A stretch of DNA of 64,000 bases from Isoetes taiwanensis (taxonomy: Eukaryota; Streptophyta; Lycopodiopsida; Isoetales; Isoetaceae), in the NCBI GenBank assembly GCA_021234155.1, contig JAJEKV010000063.1, positions 6,383,710-6,447,709 on the forward strand. Direction: 5' to 3'. Made by a program: the position numbers and the translations under genes. Under the pieces are notes generated by a model that searched no databases, was not told where the DNA came from, and worked only from the letters and a program-made list of their open reading frames with translations. Positions 25,906 to 36,873 of the stretch are shown in pieces (within the stretch, counting starts at the first letter, position 1; the number at the start of each line of letters is the position of its first letter).

Positions 25906-26680
25906 CACTCATGTTCACCCAACTAAGAAATGAGTTTTTAAGCGTCGGCGTGCGTACCTGCATAAAGCGTCTGCGTCAATAATAAGCATCATCGTATTTG
26001 TTGTTATAGGCGTGGTTTAACTATTTTTATTTTTTTGTGTACATGTTTGATCTTGGGGGCATGTTTGAGCCTAGACAATGCTTGAGCCTAAAAGGCTTGT
26101 TTGAACCTAGGTAGCATGTTAGACCCTAAGGAAATGCAAGCGCTACCGTTCAGCGTCATAGGCTCCTCATGCTTCACTCTATGTATTTGGACTTGTTCAC
26201 CCTACAAAAATACCATTATTATTATCGTTTGAAAGGTAGGCGATCCACAATAGAAAGCTAGTGGATAGCATCAAATTAAGCAATGATCGGGTTAACTTGG
26301 TGGTAGCCTTTAGGTTTTAGAAAAATCGGAAGTAACTAAGATACCATTGAAGACTCTTTGCATGTTCTAGTCTAGAGGCAATGCTTGAGCCTATGTGGCT
26401 TCTTTGAGCCCATGTTCGGCCGTTCTTTATTCCTCCGATATAATGTATACCAAAAGGGGGGGGAGGGGAAAAAAAATTGAATTGAATGGGTTTTATTGCA
26501 CCACGAAGACCAATAGACATAGCCTATGAGAAGGATTGCGAGGATGTGCATAATATTTGACATATAGAATTTAATGATAAAACGTCTCCTCCCCTAGGTG
26601 CTAACTAGAAGATTAAATCATTGTTAGCATTACCAACATTTGTATTAAAATGCACGAGTACATCGTATTTTAGTGGAATT
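25906..26680. other. Non-coding spacer with TTGAGCCTA repeats
   Basis: Short repeats of TGTTTGAGCCTAGA, TGCTTGAGCCTA and TGTTTGAACCTAGG occur at 26,045-26,125 and again near 26,370-26,415. A G-run followed by an A-run sits at 26,453-26,480. No gene is recognised. Confidence 0.4.
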
Positions 26681-29600
26681 GATCACGGTGTAAGATCTTT
26701 GCATGAGAGGTGGTCCAACCTCTTGATGCTTTCGTTTTCGGTGAGTTTTTGATACCTTGATGTTGCCGGAGGGCTCTTGAGGGCGTTATTGACTCCTCTA
26801 GCACAACACCTTGGAATGTTGGCGTCCCTCGGTGTAGTTTGTATGATAAACCACCATGTTGGGTCTTGTCGTCGGTAAAGAAAAATCTGGTCAAAAATTT
26901 GGGCGTGAGATTGATATTGATGGTCTAAATTTTGAAGTGGATATGTGTATGTGTGTACACATTCCTACGGTTTATGCGGAAGGACAAGCGTCTCACTACC
27001 CGGGGGCATCTTGCTAGGGATTGGCCGAAGTGAAAAACCACTTGTTCTATCATATACTTTCTTGTAGAGCTGGCCCCTTAATTGAAGTCAAACCAATGGA
27101 CGCATGAATATGAAGGTCTTAAAATTGCCACCAACATCCACCTCCATTATAGTCTTTAACCTCGGAGCCCAATCCGCGGGTGGCTTCTACGGCGATTCTG
27201 ATCGGCAACACTTGATTGAAACTCCATAAAGTGAATGATGCCATGACTCAGCGATCCGCAAGTCTTCACAGTGTATGTCAAAAGAACTCACCACGATGGT
27301 AGGTCCCATGCCACCATATCGAGGGTAAGATATATCTTGTCAAAAGCACCATTAATGTCAATAGATACAATAACATCAAAAGAAATACTTCGATTCGACA
27401 TCAACATAATTTGTTTGCAACTACCTTTTCATGACACCTTGTCGCGTATGCCCATTAAAGTTCATAATATATACTCCCCTTGTGATATGCATCGGTCAAA
27501 AGCACAGCCAGTACCAAATTCTCTTTCCATCTTGTCAGGCAAGGGTTCATATCCATCGAGTGCGGGGCTTCGTCCTATTATGTCGTCTCCATTCATGCCT
27601 CTTCTCTTCCATTTCTTCCGCTAACACGTTCTCATAACTTGAGCAATCCATTTGCCATTGGTGCCGGTGTAAGAAGAAATTGATTAACAATATGATCATA
27701 TCGGGCGAGGAAATGACTTACGCATACCATTTACTTATACACCACTACCCCCACAATCTTCTCGTCCCCTTCATCCTCCATAAAAGAGGTGCATCTGGAT
27801 GTCTGGCAGTGATATATTCTGTCATATAGAAAAGTGACTCTTTATAAAGCCATCCCTACGCCATACACTACCTTGGGGCGTGCTCTTTGGCCTTTCACCA
27901 TATCCTTCAATACCTTCATAAACCTTTCCAAGAAAAACATCCATCACGTATGTCACAGTTCCATGAGCTCCACTTCCTCAATAAAGATGTACCAAAAGAT
28001 GGGTTTGGTTGTCGAAAGCTTCGTAGGAAACTCCTTCTCCAGCAAAGCAACATGCCTCTGCCATTTTCACTTTCATCTCTTCAATTTAGGTCTTTTCGGT
28101 ATATTTTTTTTTACATCCACCTATGAGGGTCCAAAACAAAAACTTAGCCTGAAATAAAATAGGCAGGGGCACTAAATCAACATGGATAACAACCTTATGA
28201 CCTTTGATAGGGCACTTGTTGCCTCAATGGTCCCTTGTCTAAAACTCCCCTAAAGGTGAGGGGCATGAAGAATTTGCATGATCCAAACACAGAAATATAA
28301 GTTATGGGTTACATTTTATAGTAGTGCATATATATGTGGACTTCCAATTGCTTACATGCGAGAACTTATACCGATCATGGGACTTTAAACCCCGATCAGC
28401 TCCCCACTACTTGTGAATGCACGGTTATAATGATTGCATGTAACCGGTTGGTGTTCTAAGGGCCCTTAAATCATCATAAATAACCGATGGTCAGCCCTAG
28501 CAATAACCCATTTTGCGGGAGGAAGTGGTTGCCCTTCACCTGGGATCCATGCCCTCTTTCTTTGTATTACTTACCTTAAGGTCCATCCGGCATTTGTTGT
28601 GTCTTTTTGACCATATACAGTACTTCCATAAAAAGTTCCCGTTCTTGAAGATATGCATCGGGTCTAAAGGTGTTGAATCAGTAGAATTGGGTCCAATATG
28701 GTAGTCTATAAAAAGCGGACTTCCTTTTCATATTGGCGGTAAAGAGACTTTTCCTCTCAGCGGCTTCCTCCATACCCTTTGTATAATTCCTCATCCTCCT
28801 TTGCTGCGGTGACTCACGACCTCCTCCATTCTGAGTGCCCCCGCGGATTTCCCCTTCGCGGATTTTCCCCCTCTTCCTTCTTATCCCAAGCGCTCACCCC
28901 ATTCTCGTATGGTAGTGCAGCGGTGGTTGCAGCTATAGTCTGATCTGCCCCGAATTTATTACTTGTTGCTTTACGAAGGGGGTGCGTGACAATAACTCCT
29001 AAAACCTAGAGTATACTACTTTCTTGGATGCTTAGGTGGCCGGTGCTGCAAACTTTTCCCCACATATCATGCAAGGAAGTGCCCGATGTCTTAAACCGGA
29101 ACACTTTCGGCAAACCGGAGAGAAGTCATGCATAGTCCACAATAGTATACCTCTAAGATTAAAAACGTCATTTTTATGGGCATAAGTAGACCTGAATACC
29201 TGTGTTCCATAAAGGGAGTAACTCATCCACAATTATTCTTAGGTACACATCTAAATTACTTGGTTTTTCTTCCAGGGTATCAATAAAGTCATCATAATGT
29301 GCCCTTTCTTCATCAACAACCATGGGGGGTATGTTGTAGTTCACTATCATCAGCGGCCCGTAGACCATGCGATCGATTGTGTACCATATGGGTTTCGCCA
29401 TCGGTGGCGGGCCCAGCGCCGCGTTCATTGGTTCTTTTTTCAAAAGTCGAGGCCATAATAGCATCGACATGCTTCAAAAACTACCTTATGTCTTCCGGGA
29501 CTGCGCATCACATCATCACTAGATGCATGTGTGTAGCCCGAGTGAAAGTCCATTAGGCTAGCCATGTCTTTACAGCGGAACATCAACTTTAACCTATAGA

Positions 29601-30340
29601 ATAAATTATAGGCAACATATAAGTTACCGAAAATAAGTGAATTTACAACTATTTGTAAGTGGTGATGCATATACCTTGGGATTATTGGAAAGTGTCGAAT
29701 AACCTTATACAGTCTGCGTTTTCCCTTTAGGTCATTCACGTATCTCGGTTCATTACATACGAGACAATGGTGGACTTCTCATGCTCGTGAGGGATAGAAG
29801 ATCATACAATCATTTGGACATGCATGTATGACTTTATAACCAAAAGGCGGTGGCTTGAATCATTTTCTTAACTTGAGATGCAATGGGTAGGCATATTGTT
29901 CTTCTGGAAGGATCTTCTAAGTGCAATAACTGGCATCTAAAGGTGGTAAGATAAAAGATGGAGATGGTGGTAAGATAGAAAAGACTTGATAAATTATGTC
30001 ACCTCAATAGAAGCGAGAGACACTTGCATTGCTCCACTTGAACTTGGTTTGGAGATTGAGAATTAGCGGGGCTTATTGTGGAATAAGCGAGAGGTTGAGG
30101 CATGGCGAGGAAATAAGCTAGCGTTTACGCTTGATAACAATAGGGTCATCGTCGGTCTGACCAATCCTCGAAGGGTATCCAACATCTTCTACCATATCCT
30201 CTCCACCACCATCCTCGACATCATCTAAATCAATGTCCAGGTAATTCTTGAAGAAGGCGTGCAACATATCGAGCATCGACTCGTCCACGAAAGACTTAAG
30301 TTCGGGTTGTCAATAGTTTCATCCTCTTCATGATTGATAG
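26680..30340 (-). pseudogene. CACTA transposase, Tnp2-DUF4218-DUF4216 (copy 1)
   Basis: This is the DDE-type En/Spm transposase that would bind and move the element. It is read leftward and broken into several frames. From the N-terminal side, 29,440-29,739 carries FRCKDMASLMDFHSG and SDDVMRSP, the Tnp2 entry region. 29,174-29,470 carries IIVDELLPLWNTG. 29,032-29,232 carries NLRGILLWTMHDF followed by a Cys pair (LPCMICGE). About 28,550-28,735 carries KSAFYRLPYW and, one frame over, DPMHIFKN, the conserved end of the Tnp2 domain. A DUF4218-like segment (27,840-28,110) shows LLEKEFPT and WMFFLERFMKVLKDMV. A weaker DUF4216-like tail runs to about 26,680. Frameshifts and stops recur every few hundred bases, many next to CAG/CTG or CG sites, so part of the damage may be consensus error. 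The left boundary of the 14.2-kb duplication (27,044) falls in the DUF4216-like tail. Confidence 0.8.
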
Positions 30341-30488
30341 ATCGCAATATCTTCATATTGAGTGCTCACGGCTTGAAATTCCGCGGCGATAGGTTTCCCT
30401 TTGCACAGTAACTTAGAACTAATGGATCGGGATGGAGGCAGCTCACGAATGAGTTCATTAAGCGAGGAGTAACATATTAACCATCATG

Positions 30489-31391
30489 TCAAATAATGTA
30501 ATAAGTATAAAATACATACAACCATTTGTATAGACTCACGAATGACAAAAAACATATTAAAAAAAAAACCTCTTTATTCCTTTTTTTTTGTACAACAATA
30601 CTATTGTTCCATCTCAAATGGGAGGGTCTATCATAGCGATAGTTGATAAATAACTCATCTCCAATGTTTATGCTTTTAATAGCACACACCATGATATATC
30701 TGCTTTTCTGAGATCTTGTAAAAAAATCTTCCTCCCCTCCTTGACACTCTAAAATTCACAATTGCATAAACTCACGGTTTGTCAATATAAGCATTGATGA
30801 ACCACCCGCAATTGCCATGAACCCACGCCGACCATCAATAAACTTCAACTCCTCATCACATACCCCCGCACTATCTCAGTAGCATTGGAATTCATTCCAT
30901 AAATCCTCATCGCCAAACATATTTAGTCAAAGTTTGCCAAGTTTTTCCAATGGTACTTTCGGGACACGCATGTATGGCATTAATGGAATGTGGGTATCTA
31001 CGCTCCACTTCTATCTGGCGTCTTGGGAGATAAGGCGAATCCGACTACGGACAAATCGCGACTCAGCATAATGATGTATCTTCTTCCCCAATAAGCAAAT
31101 TCTTGATCCATAGGGATAGGTAAGTCTACGGCCACAAGCCAAATGTCTTCGCGATTGCCTAACAAAGGTCAGGACTAATCTTTGCAATTCTTGAGGGAAT
31201 TTCCATTTCGAGGCGGTGAAGACCAAGCGTTCTTGGAAATGTCGACACATGATGTTCTCATGATTGTAGCCCATACGTGTTCTTTCCTTGGGGAACACTC
31301 GGCGTTGGCGGCACCCATCCACATTATTGATGAATGGGTTCTTTGCTTCGGTTTCATATGCCTCTATGGACAACATTAAGCCAAAATCCAC
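30489..31391 (-). pseudogene. SET-domain protein fragment (copy 1) inside the CACTA element
   Basis: SET domains transfer methyl groups from S-adenosylmethionine to lysines, usually on histones. On the minus strand, 30,570-30,692 encodes VCAIKSINIGDELFINYRY. This matches the C-terminal SET signature in which a G(D/E)EL is followed by the active-site Tyr. The preceding segment (about 30,740-30,900), read clearly in copy 2, holds the substrate and cofactor-binding Asn region. Frames 31,011-31,391 form the upstream part, with no further domain recognised. The segment lies immediately upstream of the transposase in the same orientation, in a region rich in transposon termini and repeats. I infer a captured host gene piece or an extra domain of the element's own gene. 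Frames are interrupted, so no intact enzyme is predicted. Confidence 0.6.
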
Positions 31392-31733
31392 ATCTAGTTT
31401 GGAGGAGACATCGGCATCATCTACCTACATATTTAGATATCATAAACATCTTGAATATATACTTGAATTGGGAGAGATACTCTTAAAAAAACAAATAATA
31501 ATTGTATACCAACACATATCCATTGGCGAGCATCCCGGTCGGTGGGTTGTTCAAATGTACCAAATCTTATCGGATGGTCTTCCTTAAAAGGATTCTAAAT
31601 TCGTCTCTTCAGCCCCATACATCTTTTACAATACATAAACTATTTTGTCCCTCACGGTAATTACAAAGGTAAAGTACTATATCTTTTTACAATAGTTTGA
31701 GCAATTTTGTGATAGATACAATATATAGTAGTA

Positions 31734-31781
31734 TAAACCCTAAACCCTAAACCCCCTAAACCCTAAACCCTAAATCCTAAA
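31734..31781. repeat. Telomere-like CCCTAAA repeats (copy 1)
   Basis: Five to six imperfect CCCTAAA units are interrupted by CCCCC and TCC variants. This is a short interstitial tract, not a chromosome end. Confidence 0.85.
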
Positions 31782-31794
31782 TGGGCCAGTGGGC

Positions 31795-32060
31795 GGGACA
31801 CGTAGTCCTCTCCACTCAAGGTGAAACCAGACCATGCCCTTTCAGACCCTTATATAAGTTTCAATTTCAATAAAGATCTTTTTGGAGCTGCGCTAGCCCG
31901 ATACATAGAGTCCCCTCAAAGGAAGGTGAAGTGGACATATGACCTTGACTAGCTGACACCTCAATTTTGTAATCTACATTGTACTTAGTGAGGTATGAAG
32001 GTGAGTTTGGGCTGGCACACACACAGTCCTCTCCACTCAAGGTGGAGGCGGCCGTGTCCT
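31795..32060. repeat. ~110-bp minisatellite family, copy 1 of the right arm
   Basis: AGTCCTCTCCACTCAAGGTG units occur near 31,809 and 32,027, with a damaged unit near 31,907. They are followed by GACCATGCCCTTT or GGCCGTGTCCTTGACC. They belong to the same family as 6,240-6,605. Confidence 0.65.
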
Positions 32061-32379
32061 TGACCAAAAACACTGCGTTTTTTTTACTTTCGCGTACCGT
32101 CCTCTCTAGTTTATATATGTCTAGGCTACTAAATCTAAGAATGATAACTTACATGTGGCGGTTCACATATCGAAGCCTCACGGTGGTAAAACAACATCAA
32201 TCGTCTCCACGGCCATCTCCGGTGTCGATCATGCCGATGACCATGGCGATCCATGTAGAGGCGACAACAAGTATAAGATATGGTTAAAAAGAAGAACACC
32301 AAAGGTGCTAAGAATTGGAAGAGGGCGAAAAATAACAATGAATCTTGCAGAAAAAGTTGTTTATATAGAAATCTGTAGC

Positions 32380-32660
32380 GTCGCATCGCGGCGTGGCGCC
32401 GCCGGCGGCGGTAGTGTCAGCGATCACATGCGGTCACCCGGTCACGACTTGGCGGTACACACAACGAAATGCGATCTGGGCGTGTCATGCGTCTGTAGAC
32501 CAAATGCATGCGGCGTATAGTCAACGGTCGAAAATCCGGGTCATGCGACTGGCGGTACGTAATGGCGATGCGTCTTGGCGTGTCTTAGGGTTCTGTAATG
32601 TCACATGGCGATGCATCTTGACGTCGACATTCATTGACATTTATCGTGACATTTTGTCGG
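32380..32660. repeat. GC-rich GGCG/CACATG repeat block (copy 1)
   Basis: Words such as CTTGGCGGTAC, ATGGCGATGC and GGCGTGTC recur, resembling the subterminal blocks near both transposon ends. The copy-2 equivalent is about 46,540-46,820. It may be a relic of a nested CACTA terminus. From 32,660 to 33,650 I recognise no gene. Confidence 0.35.
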
Positions 32661-33649
32661 TTATGAAATTTATGTATACCTATCTTTGTTACGACAACCT
32701 AAAATACGAGCAAGTTTTTGTGTAACAACCTAAAATCTGCATACCTCAAAACACTTGAACGCAAAGCTTGATTAAAATTGCATCCTGAGAGCAAATTCGC
32801 CGTGGCCGGTTAGACATTTCTTGGTGACATTTCGCGTGGCGATGCGAATTGAAGCGATGGCATTTTTAGGCAAATTTTGATCGGGCCAGCTTTGACACAT
32901 GGGACATTAATGCCTTGGATTTGCAAGGGAGTAAATTAAAGCAATTCTCCACTATCTTTGGACACCAAGTTCCTCATTAAGGTTGCATTTTGTTGCTTCT
33001 CTAAAGATGTTGGGTGAGGATATGGGAGTCCCACTTTTGACTATCTTCTTCTCGTTGTAAATTCTAGGGAGTAAATCCATATGTCATTTCTAATTCCTTC
33101 TTTTTTCTTTCTCTGGATCAACGGAAGCTAAATTATGAGCTCAAAAAGTGCGGATCAACCATCTCCAACTCCATGTCCATCACTAAATTCATCTGCTTTT
33201 CAAAATACCCATAGCACAAATAGGCCTATATAAATTAAAACAAGCAATATTATTGTCATATCCTTATTCATGCATGGCATTCATCTTCTTGATATCCATC
33301 GATCATATTCATCTTCTTCATATTTTATCTTCAAATTCCATTTTGAAAAAGCGATTTTAATCTATATCATATCATATATCCGGTTTTTGTATTCTACATC
33401 ATGCTTATATACATAAAGCGATTGCCTCAAAAATTACGGATCAACTATAAGCTAAATTAAAGGCTCAAAAATTACGGATCAACCGAGGGGCTAATCACGA
33501 GCTCAAAACTACCATATTATAGTTATATCAAAGATAGAATTTAAGTTGCTTCAATACCAAATATCGACTCCAAGCGACTGAAAACTTTACGCAAAGGGCA
33601 TTTGCATCATCAAACAGCGTAATTTCCGGCACCGTGAAGGATCCCTTAG

Positions 33650-33985
33650 CCCGGTGATGTAAAATTTTACCTTGGATATCTCTCTCCGGATCCTTAAGCG
33701 TGATGTAAAATTTTTACCTTGGATATCTCTCTCAAGCAGAAACCATCATTCACACGCAAATTCTTTGCCTTGACAAATCTGCTCCATTGCTTTGGCAGAA
33801 GACATAACTTTGGGAACTATCCCAATACTTGATATCTAAATTTCCACATGCATTGATTTTCATCTTTTTTTTTTCTCCCACAATTCCATATGCCCAAGGC
33901 AAATGTGCCTGGCGTTGATTTTTGGAATGTATTTGAAACAAAAAATCCAGCGAATGGGTTATCAAATCAAAGTGCCCACTTGGTT
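33650..33985 (-). pseudogene. RAV-like B3 DNA-binding domain fragment (copy 1)
   Basis: The B3 fold is a plant-specific DNA-binding domain. On the minus strand, 33,790-33,850 encodes [14 protein letters not shown]. One frame over, the sequence continues [14 protein letters not shown], the hallmark of RAV/NGATHA-type B3 domains. The upstream part, near 33,890-33,930, resembles the IPK-x-x-A-x-x-HLP segment. A ~50-bp direct duplication ending TTACCTTGGATATCTCTCTC (33,659-33,735) covers the 3' end of the domain. No AP2 domain is found nearby. The copy-2 version reads better. I infer a captured host gene fragment carried by the CACTA element. Confidence 0.65.
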
Positions 33986-34802
33986 TGCACAAACACGAAA
34001 TGAAATGCAGGTCTCAGGACTTTCTTATCTAACCAATCTACACTATCTTGAGAGCCAACTAGATCCACCAGAAATATCGGTTAGGTGTCTAATAATATCC
34101 TCTAAAATTTTGAACTTTTGTAGCCGCATGGCTCATCAAGCGTGAATCCAAGCTCTCTTAAAGATGGCCGCATCATTTTCTATACTCCTTGCCAACCGAT
34201 TGTTTTTGCACCTTGATTGTTTGCCCTAAATAAACTTTAAAAACAATGGGAACATGAATTGAAGGAAAAAAAGTGATACCATCTGTCCAACTATCGTGTA
34301 CATATACCATGAAGATGAGAGAAGAATAAATTGTGTTGAATTTGTAAAACGACGACATTGTGCTTACTACATATCAGAACCATTTGTTACGAATTCTGAG
34401 AAAACCATCGAAGAGGATGAAAAAGACGCCCCCGGCTAAAGGGGAGCCTGCTATCGAACATTAGGTGGTTTAGAATTATTACGGATGAAGCTCAATCCAT
34501 TAGAAATGCTCACATTAAAAAGTTCATGTGCTTCTTTTGGGGCTTAAGGGCACAATGAAGATGGTGCCTTACGGAACTGTCAAAGACCTTCTCGACACAT
34601 ATGTCACATCGTCACATATCTGAAAGTTCTAGAATGTTCTAGAAAGTTTTAAAAGTTTTAAAATATAAAGAATCTTGGGTGAGCCTAAGGAATCCTTCTA
34701 GAAAATTCGGAATTTGTAGAAAGTTCTAGAATGAATGTTCTTGAGAATACATATTTTCTTCCCAAACATTTTGCTAGATGACCAATTAAAAATATTTTTG
34801 GT

Positions 34803-35708
34803 TCAACCAACTCCTGAAATTCTCTTGATTTTTAGATGAACAAACTTGTCCAAGAAGGCAGCGACCTCCACAAACAACCTCCAGAATAGCCATAATGAAG
34901 AAATTAAAAAAAGGCAGTTAAGAGATTTCTCGAAAAAAGCGCGCCGATTTTTTTTTGGCACGTATGTTGTGGCTTGTCGGATCATACAATCGATCACGGC
35001 CCGGCAACCCATAAAAATCTTGGCGCTCAAGCGAACTAAGTTCATGAGTCATGAAGCGAAAACAATCCCGAGCATGGCGTTAAAAAACTGCACCAAAGGA
35101 TCGATTTTGGCATGTAGGGCGAGAAGAGAGGTCATTTTTGGTCGTTGGGTGTTAAGTGAAGAACCCCGGTCGATGTCGGCAACTCAACATGTTGTGATCC
35201 CTAAGCTCGAAGCCCATTTTCCTTTGCACCATGACATGCTGCTTTTGAAGACTTCCAAGGTAGCGGTTGGCGGTTTAGAATACTCTTCTTGGCATAGCGG
35301 CCACGAGCTATGTTCAATTCCACTTTCCATGTATGGATCTCCGAAACAAGGCCATCAACGAGGTGTAGCCACATAGTATCTCGGCTTTTCAAAATCCTCA
35401 TCAATGGGAATTGGTGAAGCTTCATATGGAACTTGTGCAATTGAAGCATAAATTCCTCCACCATCATATATCACAAAATCATCGAGGGCGTTTGGCGAGG
35501 GTAAAGTTGCAAGTTCAAGCATTAACAATGATTCCAACCTTGATGTTGATCTTTCAACTTCCATAGTGCCATTAGAATTACTTGTATACCCGGCATGAGA
35601 TTTTAGATCATAACCTTCTTCCCACAGTATTGGCGTATCCATATGTTTGCTTCTTTGGTTTCTTGATATAGTTCGGACAATATTTTTCAAGCTCTTGCAA
35701 GCTCTCAA
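34803..35708 (-). pseudogene. Unidentified protein-like segment (copy 1)
   Basis: On the minus strand, the frame 35,355-35,708 includes DDFVIYDGGGIYASIAQVP and DEDFEKPRYYVATP. The next frames, 35,201-35,467 and 34,803-35,045, continue it after indels. The same text reads more continuously in copy 2. I recognise no family. Its position just inside the right transposon end and its shared orientation make it the 5'-most coding candidate of the element. Confidence 0.4.
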
Positions 35709-35783
35709 AGCCCCAAAAACCCTTTTTCAGCGATTCGGTTTTACGAAGAGTCTAGATGAAGGAGGTAATTGGGCGATGTAAAC

Positions 35784-35813
35784 CCGCGTCGCTAAATGAC
35801 CATTCTCTTTCAT
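35784..35813. repeat. CACTA terminus-like motif inside the element (copy 1)
   Basis: CGTCGCTAAATGACCATTCTC closely matches the inner part of the right terminus (CGTCGCTAAATGTCCATTCTC at 36,845). It continues TTTCATCTAG instead of TTGTTGTG. It could be the remnant of an older nested element's end. The copy-2 equivalent is near 49,947-49,977. Confidence 0.45.
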
Positions 35814-36369
35814 CTAGAGATAAGATTACTTCGAAAAGACTGATGAAGCCGCATTGATATGGACCGAGATCAATCATCAATAATCAATAAATCCCTTTTC
35901 TTGGGATGTTTGAGTGCTTGCTATGTTTGGGGAATTAGCCATCGACCTAAACCTAGAATCGCCATTGGGGCGTCGGGACAAGCGGTACCAAGTCATATTA
36001 AACACTATAATGCTTGGACAAAAGGTAAAAAGTGTGGGATTTTTCTTGTGTTCTTGCACAAATTTTAAGGCTTTATCTGTTCTTCTCGGCAACAATGATT
36101 GACAACAAGCCTATTGTCAAGTTACCTTCAAGTTGTAAACTTGGAACAACTAGATTTTGACCTGAGAACAACGTCCGGTTTTATAATGAACAATTTATAA
36201 GCGGTAGCATATCTCTTGTGATGATGCATCAGCGGCAACAACTCGCTTAAATGAAATTTGCGGGTTGGTGTTGTCGAGTCTTTTTTAAACGGTATCAATC
36301 CGAACCCGACTATTGAATTTGTAATCCTAAAAACCATTAACCTTCCATTATATAAAAATATCGTCACAT

Positions 36370-36844
36370 CACCCTCTCGTCACATATAAATGCTTGGCGT
36401 GTCATATAAAATCACATATACATCTTGGCGTGTCATATCGTCACATATACGTCTTGGCGTGTCATATCGTCACATCGTCATATATAAATCTTGGCGTGTC
36501 ATATCATTTATCGTCACATACGTTCACATATCACGGCGTCATCGCGGCGTCCGCGTCGTAAACATCCACTGGCGAGACACACGTAGGTCACGAGCAAGCC
36601 CACTGGCGAGGCGGATGGGCGAGCCTTATGCGTGCATGCGGCCAGCGGCGTGTAAGCGTCCACGGCGTGACACACATGCGTCCACGGCTGGCGTCCACGG
36701 CATGGCGGATCTGCCCGCGTCCGCGGTTGTCGGGCGTGCGCACCACCGCTCGCATCTTTTGGCGATATGCTGCGTGGCGTGCGCGTGGCGTCGCATGGTG
36801 GCGTTATTTGCGGCGTCCGCGTCGCCACCGGCGCACGTCAAGCC
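36370..36844. repeat. Right subterminal repeats of the CACTA element (copy 1)
   Basis: About five ~29-bp units of the type TCACATATACGTCTTGGCG followed by TGTCATATCG run from 36,370 to 36,530. They are followed by a GGCG/GCGTCC-rich block up to the terminus. This arrangement mirrors the left end, with a GC-rich block next to the terminus and short motif repeats inside. Confidence 0.7.
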
Positions 36845-36873
36845 CGTCGCTAAATGTCCATTCTCTTGTTGTG
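36845..36873 (-). repeat. Right terminal inverted repeat of the CACTA element (copy 1)
   Basis: The plus strand reads CGTCGCTAAATG, then TCCATTCTC, then TTGTTGTG. It is followed by CTA (36,874-36,876), the second half of the target duplication, and then by CTAACAAATTCTTGG, the continuation of the interrupted flank repeat. Confidence 0.9.

Larger units (their letters stand above)
286..36873 (-). mobile_element. CACTA (En/Spm) superfamily DNA transposon, ~36.6 kb
   Basis: The element is bounded by 29-bp terminal inverted repeats (286-314 and 36,845-36,873; 26 of 29 positions match) that start CACAACAAGA and end CATTTAGCGACG. It is flanked on both sides by CTA, the 3-bp target duplication typical of this superfamily. 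Removing the element and one CTA rebuilds a sequence matching the uninterrupted paralogue at 117-137. Recognisable coding segments lie on the minus strand, including a Tnp2 transposase with DUF4218 and DUF4216 regions, so the biological 5' end is on the right. The interior carries a 17-kb satellite array, minisatellites, and gene pieces with B3 and SET domains. Its termini begin CACAA rather than CACTA. The length is unusual for the family and is largely due to the satellite. No frame of the transposase is intact as read, so I cannot say whether it is autonomous. Confidence 0.85.

Noticed and set aside
31734-31781. True telomere
   Set aside because: Only five to six imperfect CCCTAAA units, internal to a transposon and copied in the duplicate.
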